Positions 33,579 to 41,396 of a stretch of DNA of 64,000 nt are shown here, in pieces (positions within the stretch are counted from its first letter, which is position 1; each line of letters opens with the position of its first letter). This DNA is from SIG701 sp045577175 (GTDB lineage: Bacteria; Bacillota; Clostridia; Oscillospirales; CAG-272). A program made the translations under genes and the position numbers. The DNA lies in the NCBI GenBank assembly GCA_045577175.1, contig JAZNHT010000044.1:18373-82372 (forward strand), read 5' to 3'. Under the pieces are notes generated by a model. It was not told where the DNA came from. It did no database searches and was given only the letters and a program-made list of their open reading frames with translations.

Positions 33579-33821
33579 AACAGCGGGATGCGGCGTATGT
33601 ACCGCTGAAGTTTTGACATTATCTCCCTCCGCAATGTTTCGAAAATTACGTGAAAGGAGACAGTGCCGCGCGAGATTGCTGTTTTTGCGATACAATCGCA
33701 AAATGCCGTTTTTCAAACGGCAAAGCAAGCTCGACGAAGTTTTTGCTCTGCAAAAACTTCATTCGTCCGTCGGACAACTCCCCGTTCCGACAGCACTTAA
33801 CGCACATACGCCTACTCTGTT
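33579..33821 (-). promoter_or_regulatory. Tetrahydrofolate (THF) riboswitch with an expanded P4
   Basis: On the minus strand: P1 AACAG/CTGTT; P2 GGCGTATGT/ACATACGCC, a perfect nine pairs; the conserved GCGTTAAGTG; P3 CTGTCGGA/TCCGACGG; then ACGAA and, after a long insertion, GCGGT and GCATCCCG. The pseudoknot is kept: CGGGG in the P3 loop (33780-33784) pairs with TCCCG next to P1 (33584-33588). Without the 156-base P4 insertion the aptamer is 87 nt, close to known examples. The P1 3' strand can instead join GCTGTTGC/GCAATAGC just downstream, a likely switch helix before the folT ribosome site. A TTGTCA-16-TATAAA promoter at 33822-33849 would start transcription slightly inside P1, so the true start is uncertain. 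Confidence 0.88.
33606..33761. repeat. MITE-like 156-base insertion inside the riboswitch
   Basis: The ends are perfect nine-base inverted repeats, TGAAGTTTT and AAAACTTCA. Inside are several hairpins on the minus strand: GAAGTTTTTGC/GCAAAAACTTC, GCCGTTT/AAACGGC and TTTTGCGAT/ATCGCAAAA. It has no coding capacity of note. Because its ends pair, it extends P4 without breaking the aptamer. It could be a small mobile repeat or a natural P4 extension. Confidence 0.6.
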
Positions 33822-33864
33822 TTTATATTATTTTACAATGCTGTGACAAAACTTTCCTGCGGAA

Positions 33865-34830
33865 TCAGCGATCCTCCTCGGAGAGACCGAGACCGCCCAT
33901 GAGACGCTTGTTGAACTCCTCGGCGGTGTTATAGCCCATCCGCTTCTGACGGTTGTTCATCGCCGCGATCTCGATAATGATCGCAAGGTTACGTCCGGGC
34001 TTGACCGGAATCGTCGTAGTGGGAATCTGGTTGCCCATGATGTCCGTATACTCCGACTCCAACCCGAGACGGTCGTACATTTTGCCCTGTATCCACGTTT
34101 CGAGCTTGATAATCATATCGACCTTCTCGGTCTCCTTGACCGCGCCCATACCGAACAGGCGGCGCACATCGACGATGCCGATACCGCGCAGCTCAATGTA
34201 GTGGCGGATGATCTCCGGCGCGGAGCCGACGATCGTTTTCGCAGACACACGGCGCAATTCAACCGCATCATCCGCGATCAGACGGTGACCGCGCTTAATC
34301 AGCTCAATCGCCGTTTCGCTCTTGCCGACACCGCTGTCGCCGAGCATGAGGATACCCTCGCCGTAGACCTCAACCAGCACGCCGTGGCGCGTGATGCAAG
34401 GCGCAAGCGACACATTCAGATACGCAAGAAGCTGTGCCGTCAGCACGCTGGACTGCTCGTCCGTATACAAAATCGGCACCTCAAAATATTCCGCCAAAGA
34501 GACAAACTCCGCGCTCGGACGGTTGCCGTGCGTGAAAACGACCGCAACAGGGTGATGCGCCAAAAAATTCGACACCCGATCCGTCCATTCCTGTCCCGAA
34601 ATGCTGTCGAGATACGAATATTCCGCGTTGCCGATCAGCTGGATGCGCTCCGGCTCAAAATGCTCGAAAAATCCCGAAAACGGAAGTCCGGGACGTCCGA
34701 CGTCGGCGTGATGCACCAGAATCTCCGTTGCCTCCCTCGGCAGATATACCGCCTCCAGCTTCAGTTCATCGATCACACGTTTCAGATTCACCGGTTTCAC
34801 CGAGCCGGCGGCTTCGCTCATATCACTCAT
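33865..34830 (-). CDS. hprK: HPr kinase/phosphorylase
   Basis: Phosphorylates Ser46 of HPr and removes the phosphate, linking sugar supply to CcpA-type carbon control in low-GC Gram-positives. The 321-residue protein has an N-terminal domain of about 130 residues. The P-loop GDSGVGKSETA and DDAVELRR follow, and the family signature region ends IPVKPGRNLAIIIEIAAMNNR. ATG 34830 follows GGAGGGG; the frame further upstream is not supported. It is transcribed from its own promoter and may read through into the folT operon, because no clear terminator follows. Confidence 0.95.
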   Translation of the reverse strand: MSDMSEAAGSVKPVNLKRVIDELKLEAVYLPREATEILVHHADVGRPGLPFSGFFEHFEPERIQLIGNAEYSYLDSISGQEWTDRVSNFLAHHPVAVVFTHGNRPSAEFVSLAEYFEVPILYTDEQSSVLTAQLLAYLNVSLAPCITRHGVLVEVYGEGILMLGDSGVGKSETAIELIKRGHRLIADDAVELRRVSAKTIVGSAPEIIRHYIELRGIGIVDVRRLFGMGAVKETEKVDMIIKLETWIQGKMYDRLGLESEYTDIMGNQIPTTTIPVKPGRNLAIIIEIAAMNNRQKRMGYNTAEEFNKRLMGGLGLSEEDR

Positions 34831-34860
34831 CGTTTCCCCTCCTGTACGTTTGTTTTCTTT

Positions 34861-34889
34861 AGTATAACACACTGCCACCGATTTTGCAA
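34861..34889 (-). promoter_or_regulatory. Sigma-A-type promoter of hprK
   Basis: On the minus strand TTGCAA and TATACT are 17 bases apart, about 30 bases before the hprK start. Confidence 0.8.
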
Positions 34890-34954
34890 GAGCAAATCGC
34901 GCGTATCCGTTCACGATATATTCATGTAAAATTCACAAAGCAGTCATCCATGTT

Positions 34955-34963
34955 TGGTATACT
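34955..34963 (+). promoter_or_regulatory. Extended -10 promoter of the parvulin-like operon
   Basis: TGGTATACT gives an extended -10 element without a clear -35 box, 42 bases upstream of the lipoprotein gene. Confidence 0.5.
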
Positions 34964-35005
34964 GATTATGTATAGTCAAATTTTCAAAAATGAAAGAGGT
35001 ATTCC

Positions 35006-36004
35006 ATGTCTCACCGTCATACATTTACCCGCGTATTTGCCGCTGTTTTCGCGGCTCTGATGCTCCTCACCGCCGTCGCCTGCCAAAAGATTCCGGAGAG
35101 CACAAAGGAAGAGTCAGCCACCGTTCTGACGATCGACGAATTTTCCGTTCCTTACGAACAGCTCCGCTATTTCGTCCGCAATTACCGCAACGAACACGGT
35201 GATGTCGAAACGTGGGATCCGAACAAAACGGAGGAAATCTGTGCGGAAATCATGGAGGATGCGCTCGGCGCTTTGCGCAACCAGTACGCCATTCTGTCGC
35301 TTGCCGAAAAGTACGGCATCGAACGCACGGACAGCGCAATCGCAGAGCTTGTGGACGGACAGATTGATGCCGCGATTGAGGAATACGGCAGCGTTGACGC
35401 ATACGTGGAAGCACTGTCACTGAATTACATGACGGCAAGCGTGCACCGTTTTCTTCTGACCGTCAGTGCCATAAACGAGGAGCTCTATTACGCCATGCTG
35501 GGGGACGGCACGCTGACACTGGATGAGGACGCCGTGAAAGCCGCCGTCTACGGTGCTGAATTTATCCGCGTAAAGCAGATTCTGATCGCAAACGATCCGG
35601 GTGAGGACACCGACGCAAACCGCGAAATCGCCGAGGAAGTGCTTGCCCGTGCCTTGGCAGGTGAGGATTTCGATACGCTTGTCGAAGAGTACGGTGAGGA
35701 TCTCTACATGTTCAACAACACCGACGGCTACTATATGTGCCGCGGTGTATGGTACCGCGCTTTTGAGGATGCCGCCTTCGCCCTTGAAATCGGTGAAATC
35801 AGCGGCATCGTGGAAACGGAAGCAGGGTACAGCATCCTCCTCCGCTGTGAAAAAGAAGATGCGTATCTGGAGGCACATCTGAGTGATCTCGGCACGGATC
35901 TGCGTGACGCACAGCTCTCCCTCGCCATTGAGGCATGTGCCGCCGAAATGACTTTGACGACAAACGAAATCTTTGCCTCCTACACTGTACTGACGATGGA
36001 GTGA
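35006..36004 (+). CDS. Parvulin-like peptidyl-prolyl isomerase lipoprotein
   Basis: Probably a PrsA/SurA-type foldase acting on secreted proteins outside the membrane. The 332-residue protein has a signal peptide with a likely lipobox ending at Cys28 (TAVAC). A helical SurA-like N-terminal region follows, then a rotamase-like segment at about 180-275: EFIRVKQILIAND, EEVLARALAGEDFDTLVEEYGED and FALEIGEISGIVETEAGYSILL. The match to PF00639-type rotamase is clear in outline, although the usual H near the start of the domain is replaced (VKQILI). Isomerase activity is therefore uncertain. The next gene begins five bases after the stop. Confidence 0.8.
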   Translation: MSHRHTFTRVFAAVFAALMLLTAVACQKIPESTKEESATVLTIDEFSVPYEQLRYFVRNYRNEHGDVETWDPNKTEEICAEIMEDALGALRNQYAILSLAEKYGIERTDSAIAELVDGQIDAAIEEYGSVDAYVEALSLNYMTASVHRFLLTVSAINEELYYAMLGDGTLTLDEDAVKAAVYGAEFIRVKQILIANDPGEDTDANREIAEEVLARALAGEDFDTLVEEYGEDLYMFNNTDGYYMCRGVWYRAFEDAAFALEIGEISGIVETEAGYSILLRCEKEDAYLEAHLSDLGTDLRDAQLSLAIEACAAEMTLTTNEIFASYTVLTME

Positions 36005-36008
36005 AGCC

Positions 36009-36938
36009 GTGAAATATTACGCTCCCTCCCACTATACGGGTAAGACGAAACAAAAGAAAATCTTACGGATTGTTCTGCTGTCCGTTCTGATTCTCGGCAT
36101 TCTGACGGGACTTGCCGTGCTCGGCAATCTTCTCGGCGAACGGCTTGTCCGTGCGCAGTCACTTCTCGATCTCACCCCGGAGGATTACAGTGCACAGAGC
36201 AACGACACACCGTCATATGCATACACAAAACCGCCGCAGAAGAATCCGCTCCGTATGCACGCCGTATGCGCGCCGCTGTCTCCCGCCGTCTTCGCGAAAG
36301 AGGAGACACTGAAAAACGCTGTTCTTGCCGCCGCTGAAACGCACGCAGGTATCTCCGTAACTGCGGCAGATGCCACGGGACTGTATTTCGCCATAGGAGA
36401 TGCCGCAGAAAATACGGCGCTCCGATCGCCCTCTCTGCTCGGATATGCCGCGGATACGGCTGCCTCACACGGGATGCACATTTCCGCGACCGTGCACACC
36501 TCGTACTCCGTACAGCAGGATGCCTCCATTCTCGAAGAGCTCACCCATCGAGGGATCACGGAAACGGTCATCTGCGGTGCCGCAGGCGAGACGCTGACCG
36601 CTTCCAAAATGTACGATCTGCTTCTGTATCTGGAGACGCTCCGTGAGTCCGCGCCGCAGATGACGATCGGCATAGCCCTCTCCCCCACCCTGTTTGCCGA
36701 TGCAGATGCCGCAGTACATCTTGACACGCTTGCCGCGTATTTTGATTTTCTGCTTCTCGATATTTCCGCCGCAGACAGCGCGGATTACGCCGCCGATCTT
36801 GAAAAAACGCTTTCATCCCTGTACGGCAGTATCGCATATTACGAGCTCGCCGTGCTGATTGCCGGAGAACACGCAAGCGAAACCATTTTCGAAATTCTTG
36901 ACAGTGCCGCAGTCGAAACGGTGCGCTGTCTGTACTGA
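36009..36938 (+). CDS. Hypothetical membrane-anchored protein, TIM-barrel-like
   Basis: Not firmly recognised. The 309-residue product of GTG 36009 has a basic start, one membrane segment at about 20-42 and an outside domain. The segments LKNAVLAAAETHAGISVTAADA, then GYAADTAASHGMHISATVHTSY and YFDFLLLDIS (each given in part) follow the rhythm of a putative glycoside-hydrolase-like barrel, in which strands alternate with helices. No catalytic acid pair is obvious. It lies five bases after the parvulin-like gene and 21 before the next, so the three likely form an operon. Confidence 0.65.
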   Translation: MKYYAPSHYTGKTKQKKILRIVLLSVLILGILTGLAVLGNLLGERLVRAQSLLDLTPEDYSAQSNDTPSYAYTKPPQKNPLRMHAVCAPLSPAVFAKEETLKNAVLAAAETHAGISVTAADATGLYFAIGDAAENTALRSPSLLGYAADTAASHGMHISATVHTSYSVQQDASILEELTHRGITETVICGAAGETLTASKMYDLLLYLETLRESAPQMTIGIALSPTLFADADAAVHLDTLAAYFDFLLLDISAADSADYAADLEKTLSSLYGSIAYYELAVLIAGEHASETIFEILDSAAVETVRCLY

Positions 36939-36959
36939 ACAATCATTACGGAGACGCAT

Positions 36960-38081
36960 ATGTTTTCCACTTCCCTTCAAAAAAAGACAGATCCCGATCT
37001 GTTCTCGCTCATTCCGAGCGTGCAGACAGATCGGGATTTGCGCATCATAGGCATAAACGATGCCGCTGCACAGGCAGGAATCCGCACGGGAGAAACGCTC
37101 CGCACCCGAAACGAAAGTGAGGCAAATCGGTTCAAGGAATGGTTTGCCTCGTGCGTCTGTACGGCAAAAAACACTGCGCACGGCACCGTATGCGAATGCC
37201 CTTCCATCCGTTTGCCGCTTTCCGCTTTTCATTCCTTTCGCACCGCCATCGTCCGCTTTGAATATTCTCTGGCAGGATCGTTTGCCACAGTCGCGCTGTT
37301 TCACTCGCAAAAGGAGTTTCTTCTCTCCCCGATCCATACCGCAGAACACGCGGAAAAGGCGGCGGCATTCTTTATCCGCCACTTTATGTGCCTCAAAAAC
37401 GAATGCGAATCCCTTCTGCACACCCCGAACAGAGAGCGCGGCACGTTCACCGAAGCGATGGAAAGCCTGCTCTCCGCCATGTCGTTCTCAGCAAGGCTTC
37501 TGACACCTCTCACAGCCGAAAGCCGGAAAGAAAAGCGGCTTTTTCCTCTCTCCGTTCTTCTCGCCACCTATCTGTCCGATGTGCTGCCGACACTGCGCAC
37601 GGTGGACTGCCATATTGAATATGTATCCGACAAGGAGGACGTTCTGCTTCCCGTAGACACGTGCGCGCTGTTTCTGCTTCTCAGCCTTCTTTTCACGCTT
37701 ATGAACCGTTTGAGTGCGGACGGATGCATCCGCGTTACGAAAAGCCGCTACGGACAGGACGGCGAGATTCGGCTGTCGGTATCGTATGCACACGATCTTC
37801 CACCGTTTGTGCATCTTTCCGCGCTCTCTGCCCTCTCTCCTCTTCTGCCGCAGCCGGAGACACAGCTTCTCGCGGCAGATTACCTGGCAGCGGTTACGGA
37901 TTCGTACCCGGACGTATTCACCGACCCGACCGAAAAAAAGCTGACGCTCTCTTTGTACATTCCTTACGAAAAACAAACGGAGGATTTCAAATCCCCCCGG
38001 GGTGCCGCGGAGGATTTGCAGGCGGCATGTCGCTGTATGCGCGGATTTTTCCGGATTGCCCCCGAAATCACCGAAGAATAA
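36960..38081 (+). CDS. Hypothetical protein resembling a degenerate histidine kinase
   Basis: A 373-residue soluble protein without clear family. Residues about 15-130 could be a PAS-like sensing fold. The C-terminal half has a helical pair and the phrase LLPVDTCALFLLLSLLFTLMNRLS, then GCIRVTKSRYGQDGEIRLSVSY (in part), placed as the N-box and first strands of a HATPase domain. The N-box asparagine pair and the G-box glycines are not convincing, and there is no phospho-acceptor histidine motif. I infer a pseudo-kinase or an unrelated fold. The gene's 3' end overlaps the convergent gene at 38068 by 14 bases. Confidence 0.6.
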   Translation: MFSTSLQKKTDPDLFSLIPSVQTDRDLRIIGINDAAAQAGIRTGETLRTRNESEANRFKEWFASCVCTAKNTAHGTVCECPSIRLPLSAFHSFRTAIVRFEYSLAGSFATVALFHSQKEFLLSPIHTAEHAEKAAAFFIRHFMCLKNECESLLHTPNRERGTFTEAMESLLSAMSFSARLLTPLTAESRKEKRLFPLSVLLATYLSDVLPTLRTVDCHIEYVSDKEDVLLPVDTCALFLLLSLLFTLMNRLSADGCIRVTKSRYGQDGEIRLSVSYAHDLPPFVHLSALSALSPLLPQPETQLLAADYLAAVTDSYPDVFTDPTEKKLTLSLYIPYEKQTEDFKSPRGAAEDLQAACRCMRGFFRIAPEITEE

Positions 38082-38493
38082 TCAGCAAAAGAAGAATCGC
38101 GATCATATCTCCGGCGCGTTCTTCCTCTCCGCATAAAAGAAGAAGCACGGCAATAAGCAGAAGCTCCTCCTTATCCCCATCGATAAAGGAATGTAAAAAC
38201 GTGCCGAGCCGGTCTTTTGTCTGCGGCGGAGGCGGACAGGCATCCGCACAGGCAGGCTCGCACGAAGCATCACTCTCATCGGTGTCATCGGTCTGACATA
38301 ATAGCAAAGCACCCTGTGCCTCCGCCGTGATCTCCTCCGCTTCAGAGGGAGGCTCCGGCACTCTGCGCGCCTCATACTGCACGGCAATCCCGTCCGCGGG
38401 CGGCGCACGGTAGAATCTGCTTCCGCCGTACACGGGCGGAATGTTATTCGCGTACCGATCGTCGGCACGCACCTTCACACTGCGGCTGTACAT
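38068..38493 (-). CDS. Hypothetical acidic protein with hydrophobic C-terminus
   Basis: A 141-residue protein not assigned to a family. The middle is rich in Glu, Asp, Pro and Cys. The end has two short leucine-rich hydrophobic stretches (ELLLIAVLLLLCG and IAILLLLIILR) split by acidic residues, a layout seen in small spore-related proteins of clostridia. AAGGAGG precedes ATG 38493. It is the last of three minus-strand genes with minimal gaps (nine bases from the previous stop). Confidence 0.6.
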   Translation of the reverse strand: MYSRSVKVRADDRYANNIPPVYGGSRFYRAPPADGIAVQYEARRVPEPPSEAEEITAEAQGALLLCQTDDTDESDASCEPACADACPPPPQTKDRLGTFLHSFIDGDKEELLLIAVLLLLCGEEERAGDMIAILLLLIILR

Positions 38494-38502
38494 ACGCCCT
38501 CC

Positions 38503-38955
38503 TTATTTCTGCCCGTCGTCTTTTGCCGAGCCTTTTGAGCCTAACCGGCCGAGCAGATCCGTCATCTCCGTTACCTTCAGAATACTGTCGATCGCATCCT
38601 TGCGCTGACTGCTGAGGTACGGCTTGAGTGCCGCGAGCAGCCGTTTCCGCCTTTCCGCGTCACCGTCCTTTTTGCCGCCGCCGTCCTTTCCGCCGTCACC
38701 TTTCCCCTGCATACCCGATAGAAGCGGTGCCATCGCAGACATCATCTGCGGAAGTTTTGCGAGCATCTCGGGCGAAATCTGCGGCATGGCAGGTGCAGAT
38801 GCAGGCGCACTCTGCGTATCCTGCGTTTGTGCCGATGCGGTGCCGCCTGACACCTCTGCCGCGAGCTTTGCAAATGCGGGATTTGCAAGAATACTCTGCA
38901 CCGCCCCCTGAAGCTCCTCAGAACTCATGGAGGAAATATCCTTCGTCTCACTCAT
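38503..38955 (-). CDS. Hypothetical protein with Met/Pro/Gly-rich middle
   Basis: A 150-residue protein starting MSETKDISSMSSEELQG. It has a helical N-terminal part, a linker rich in Ala, Pro, Met and Gly (about 50-100) and a helical C-terminal part (RRKRLLAALKPYLSSQRKDA). No known domain. The start overlaps the upstream gene's stop as ATGA, and GGGAGG lies before it, so the two are coupled. A longer in-frame extension lacks support. Confidence 0.6.
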   Translation of the reverse strand: MSETKDISSMSSEELQGAVQSILANPAFAKLAAEVSGGTASAQTQDTQSAPASAPAMPQISPEMLAKLPQMMSAMAPLLSGMQGKGDGGKDGGGKKDGDAERRKRLLAALKPYLSSQRKDAIDSILKVTEMTDLLGRLGSKGSAKDDGQK

Positions 38956-39200
38956 CGGAATCCACCTCCCCTGCGGTCGTTTTTGTGGTGTTTGTACGCA
39001 TCCATGATCTCGTTCAGGCGCGCTACATCGCTGTCCGTGATCTCGGAGAGCGTGCGGCGGATTGCCTCGTAATGGAGCCGTCCGCGCATCCGTTCGGGCA
39101 GCTCCATCCCCAAAGAGGATACGAGCATACGCATCGTGCGCCAAAGGCGGTCATCCGACATCTCGCTCAGTGATCGCACCGTATTTCTGTCCAGTTTCAT
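38952..39200 (-). CDS. Small hypothetical helical protein
   Basis: An 82-residue basic protein (MKLDRNTVRSLSEMSDDRLW) predicted to be mostly helical, with a final HHKNDRRGGG tail. It is the first of three coupled genes; GGAGGGG is well placed before ATG 39200. No family recognised and no motif for DNA binding seen. It diverges from the phosphodiesterase gene at 39290. Confidence 0.6.
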   Translation of the reverse strand: MKLDRNTVRSLSEMSDDRLWRTMRMLVSSLGMELPERMRGRLHYEAIRRTLSEITDSDVARLNEIMDAYKHHKNDRRGGGFR

Positions 39201-39289
39201 ATAAACCCCTCCCTGTGCATTCTTCATCACCACTATATGCGAGGGCGGCGGTTTTGCTACTGATTTTCGCCAAAGAAAGGACTCAAACC

Positions 39290-39802
39290 ATGAAAATTCT
39301 CGTCTTTTCCGATTCGCACGGGCGCACGGACGGTATCCGCCGCGCTATCGAAACGCACCGTACGGACACCGATCTGATCTATTTTCTCGGAGACGGTGCC
39401 GGAAACATCGCCGACGTTCTGGCGGATTTCCCTCAAATCCCTGCCGTGATTCTGCAGGGGAACTGCGACAGTGCCATCGCGCTCACCGCCTGCGGAATCA
39501 CGCCGACCGAGGAGGACGTGCGCACCGTTGACGGCGTGCGGATTATCGCTTTGCACGGGCACACCGTCGGTGTAAAATACGGCATGGAAACGCTCCTCTG
39601 CCGTGCCTCGCAAGAGAACGCGGCGATTGCCCTGTTCGGACACACGCACGAGCCGTACAACCATGCCGAGCGTGCCGCATTCGGCGCAAACGAGCGGATT
39701 CTCTTCTTCAATCCGGGCTCCGTGGGCAAAGGATCACCCTGCACCTACGGCGTGATCTATACCGTAAACGGACAAATCTCCGCCTCCCACGGCGAGGTAT
39801 AA
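39290..39802 (+). CDS. YfcE/MJ0936-type metallophosphoesterase
   Basis: A 170-residue calcineurin-like phosphodiesterase. The metal ligands are visible as FSDSHG (Asp, His) at residues 6-11, FLGDGA (Asp), QGNCD (Asn), LHGHTVG and FGHTHEP (His). Relatives cleave phosphodiester model substrates; the natural one is unknown. ATG 39290 follows AAAGAAAGG. The gene is single and ends just before a composite repeat that supplies its terminator. Confidence 0.9.
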   Translation: MKILVFSDSHGRTDGIRRAIETHRTDTDLIYFLGDGAGNIADVLADFPQIPAVILQGNCDSAIALTACGITPTEEDVRTVDGVRIIALHGHTVGVKYGMETLLCRASQENAAIALFGHTHEPYNHAERAAFGANERILFFNPGSVGKGSPCTYGVIYTVNGQISASHGEV

Positions 39803-39811
39803 AGACGCGAT

Positions 39812-39974
39812 GGGGAGAAACTTTTTGAAAAAAGTTTCTCCCCAAACCCCTTTTCAAAAACCTTTGGGGCAAATAACAGGTTATGTATTTTCAAAAATAT
39901 ATCGCTATCCCCTTTATATAAAGGTTTTTGGGGTGGGGTTCGGGGAGGGTCTTTTTTGCAAAAAGACCCTCCCC
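39812..39974. repeat. Composite inverted repeat acting as terminator between convergent genes
   Basis: Two strong hairpins sit at the ends: GGGGAGAAAC.../...GTTTCTCCCC at 39812-39843 and GGGGAGGGTC.../...GACCCTCCCC at 39942-39974. Between them AAACCCC...CAAAAACCTTTGGGG is mirrored by AAAGGTTTTTGGGGTGGGG. The T runs in both directions would end transcription of the phosphodiesterase and of spoVAE. A fragment with the same GAAACTTTTT hairpin recurs at 62946-62967. Confidence 0.8.
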
Positions 39975-39984
39975 GTCGTTTCCC

Positions 39985-40365
39985 CTAATTCTTCGTTTTT
40001 CCTCTGAAGAACAACGCCGCGATCAGACCGAACACGAGTGCCGCTGCGATACCGGCGGAGGCAGCGGTTATGCCGCCGGTCAAAGCACCGAGCAAGCCGC
40101 GCTCGTTGACGGCATGGCGCACACCGCGCGCGATCAGGTAGCCGAATCCCGTCAGCGGCGTCGTCGCACCGCATCCGGCGAACTGCACGAGAAAATCGTA
40201 CACGCCCACACTCTCGAGAATCACGCCTGCGACCACATACGAAACGAGAATCCGCGCCGGTGTCAGCTTCGTTTTGTCAATCAGAATCTGCGCGATCACG
40301 CAAAGCGCGCCCCCGACGAGAAACGCCCACACGAACGGCTGTGCCGCTTCAATGAATCCGTTCAT
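39985..40365 (-). CDS. spoVAE: Stage V sporulation protein AE
   Basis: Small membrane subunit of the SpoVA channel, which moves dipicolinic acid into the forespore and out again at germination. The 126-residue protein has four or five hydrophobic segments and the family phrases LVGGALCVIAQILIDKTKLTPARILV and PLTGFGYLIARGV (given in part). It overlaps the spoVAD stop by four bases (ATGA). It is the last gene of the operon, ending at the composite repeat. Confidence 0.93.
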   Translation of the reverse strand: MNGFIEAAQPFVWAFLVGGALCVIAQILIDKTKLTPARILVSYVVAGVILESVGVYDFLVQFAGCGATTPLTGFGYLIARGVRHAVNERGLLGALTGGITAASAGIAAALVFGLIAALFFRGKTKN

Positions 40366-41387
40366 TCCGTATCCTCCTTAGTCGTGATCCGCACAAGATG
40401 CGCAATTCCCGGGATCGATGCGCCCTGCTGTACACTCATTGGGCTGAGAAGCGCGCCCGTCCCGATAAACAAAATATCCTTCATCTCGCCGCTTCGCAAA
40501 CAGTCCAGAAGATACCCGGCGAGAGCGACCGCACTGCATCCGCAGCCTGAGCCGCCCGCGTGCTTGTCCGTCGCCGCCGCATTGTAGATCAGATTGCCGC
40601 AGTCTTTATGCACGTCGGTGATGTCCACTCCTGACGCACGGGCAAATTCCTTGAGAATCGCGCTTCCCTCCGCCCCCAGATCTCCCGTGAAGATGCCGTC
40701 AAACGATGCCGGCTCCCGGCCGCTTTCGTTAAAATAACGGCACACCGTATCGAGCGCGGCAGGTGCCATCGCCGCACCCATGTTGTTCGCGTCGGTGATG
40801 CCCCGATCCACGGAAATCCCCGGCAGTACCTCAGCAATCCGCGGTGCATTCCGCTTGCAATCCCCGGGATCGTCCGTCAAAAGAAACGCCGCCGCGCCCG
40901 TGACCGTCCACTGCGCCGTGGGCGGACGCTGTCCGCCGTACTCCATCGGATAGCGGAACTGCCTCTCCGCGGAGCAGTTGTGCGAGGAGGATACAGTCAC
41001 CGTCCGCCCACCGTATGCACCGCCGATCAGCGCGCCGAGTGCAAGTCCCTCCGCGCAGGTTGAGCACGCCCCGTACAGTCCGAAATACGGAATCCCGAAC
41101 GAAAGAAGTCCGTACCCCGATCCCGTACACTGATTGAGCAGGTCTCCTGCAAACATCCGCTCAATCTCTCCGTCCCGAAATCCGGCACGTGCGAGGAGCG
41201 TGTTCACGGCGAGGCGTTGCATCTCGCTCTCCGCCTTCTCCCACGTGCTCTGTCCGAACGTGTCATCCTTCGGATCGTGCAGATCAAAATACGCCCCCAG
41301 CGGACCTGCCGCCTCCTCGTGTCCGACTACGCTTGCCGCATCGGCAATCCATACGGGACGTCGCGGACGCAAAATTCCCTGTGCCAT
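40362..41387 (-). CDS. spoVAD: Stage V sporulation protein AD
   Basis: Thiolase-fold soluble subunit that binds dipicolinic acid for the SpoVA transporter on the forespore membrane. The 341-residue length is usual. Family marks include WEKAESEMQR, NQCTGSGYGL, GACSTCAEGLALGA and HNCSAERQFRYPMEYGGQR (each in family order). A GSGCGCSAVALAGYLL segment follows late. SpoVAD has lost thiolase chemistry and the cysteines here are structural. The gene lies nine bases after spoVAC, with a GGAGGAAG ribosome site inside the gap. Confidence 0.95.
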   Translation of the reverse strand: MAQGILRPRRPVWIADAASVVGHEEAAGPLGAYFDLHDPKDDTFGQSTWEKAESEMQRLAVNTLLARAGFRDGEIERMFAGDLLNQCTGSGYGLLSFGIPYFGLYGACSTCAEGLALGALIGGAYGGRTVTVSSSHNCSAERQFRYPMEYGGQRPPTAQWTVTGAAAFLLTDDPGDCKRNAPRIAEVLPGISVDRGITDANNMGAAMAPAALDTVCRYFNESGREPASFDGIFTGDLGAEGSAILKEFARASGVDITDVHKDCGNLIYNAAATDKHAGGSGCGCSAVALAGYLLDCLRSGEMKDILFIGTGALLSPMSVQQGASIPGIAHLVRITTKEDTE

Positions 41388-41396
41388 ACTTCCTCC

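Noticed and set aside
33613..33934. Plus-strand frames through the folT leader
   Set aside because: They lie on the strand opposite the THF riboswitch, are short and have no family. The RNA reading explains the conservation better.
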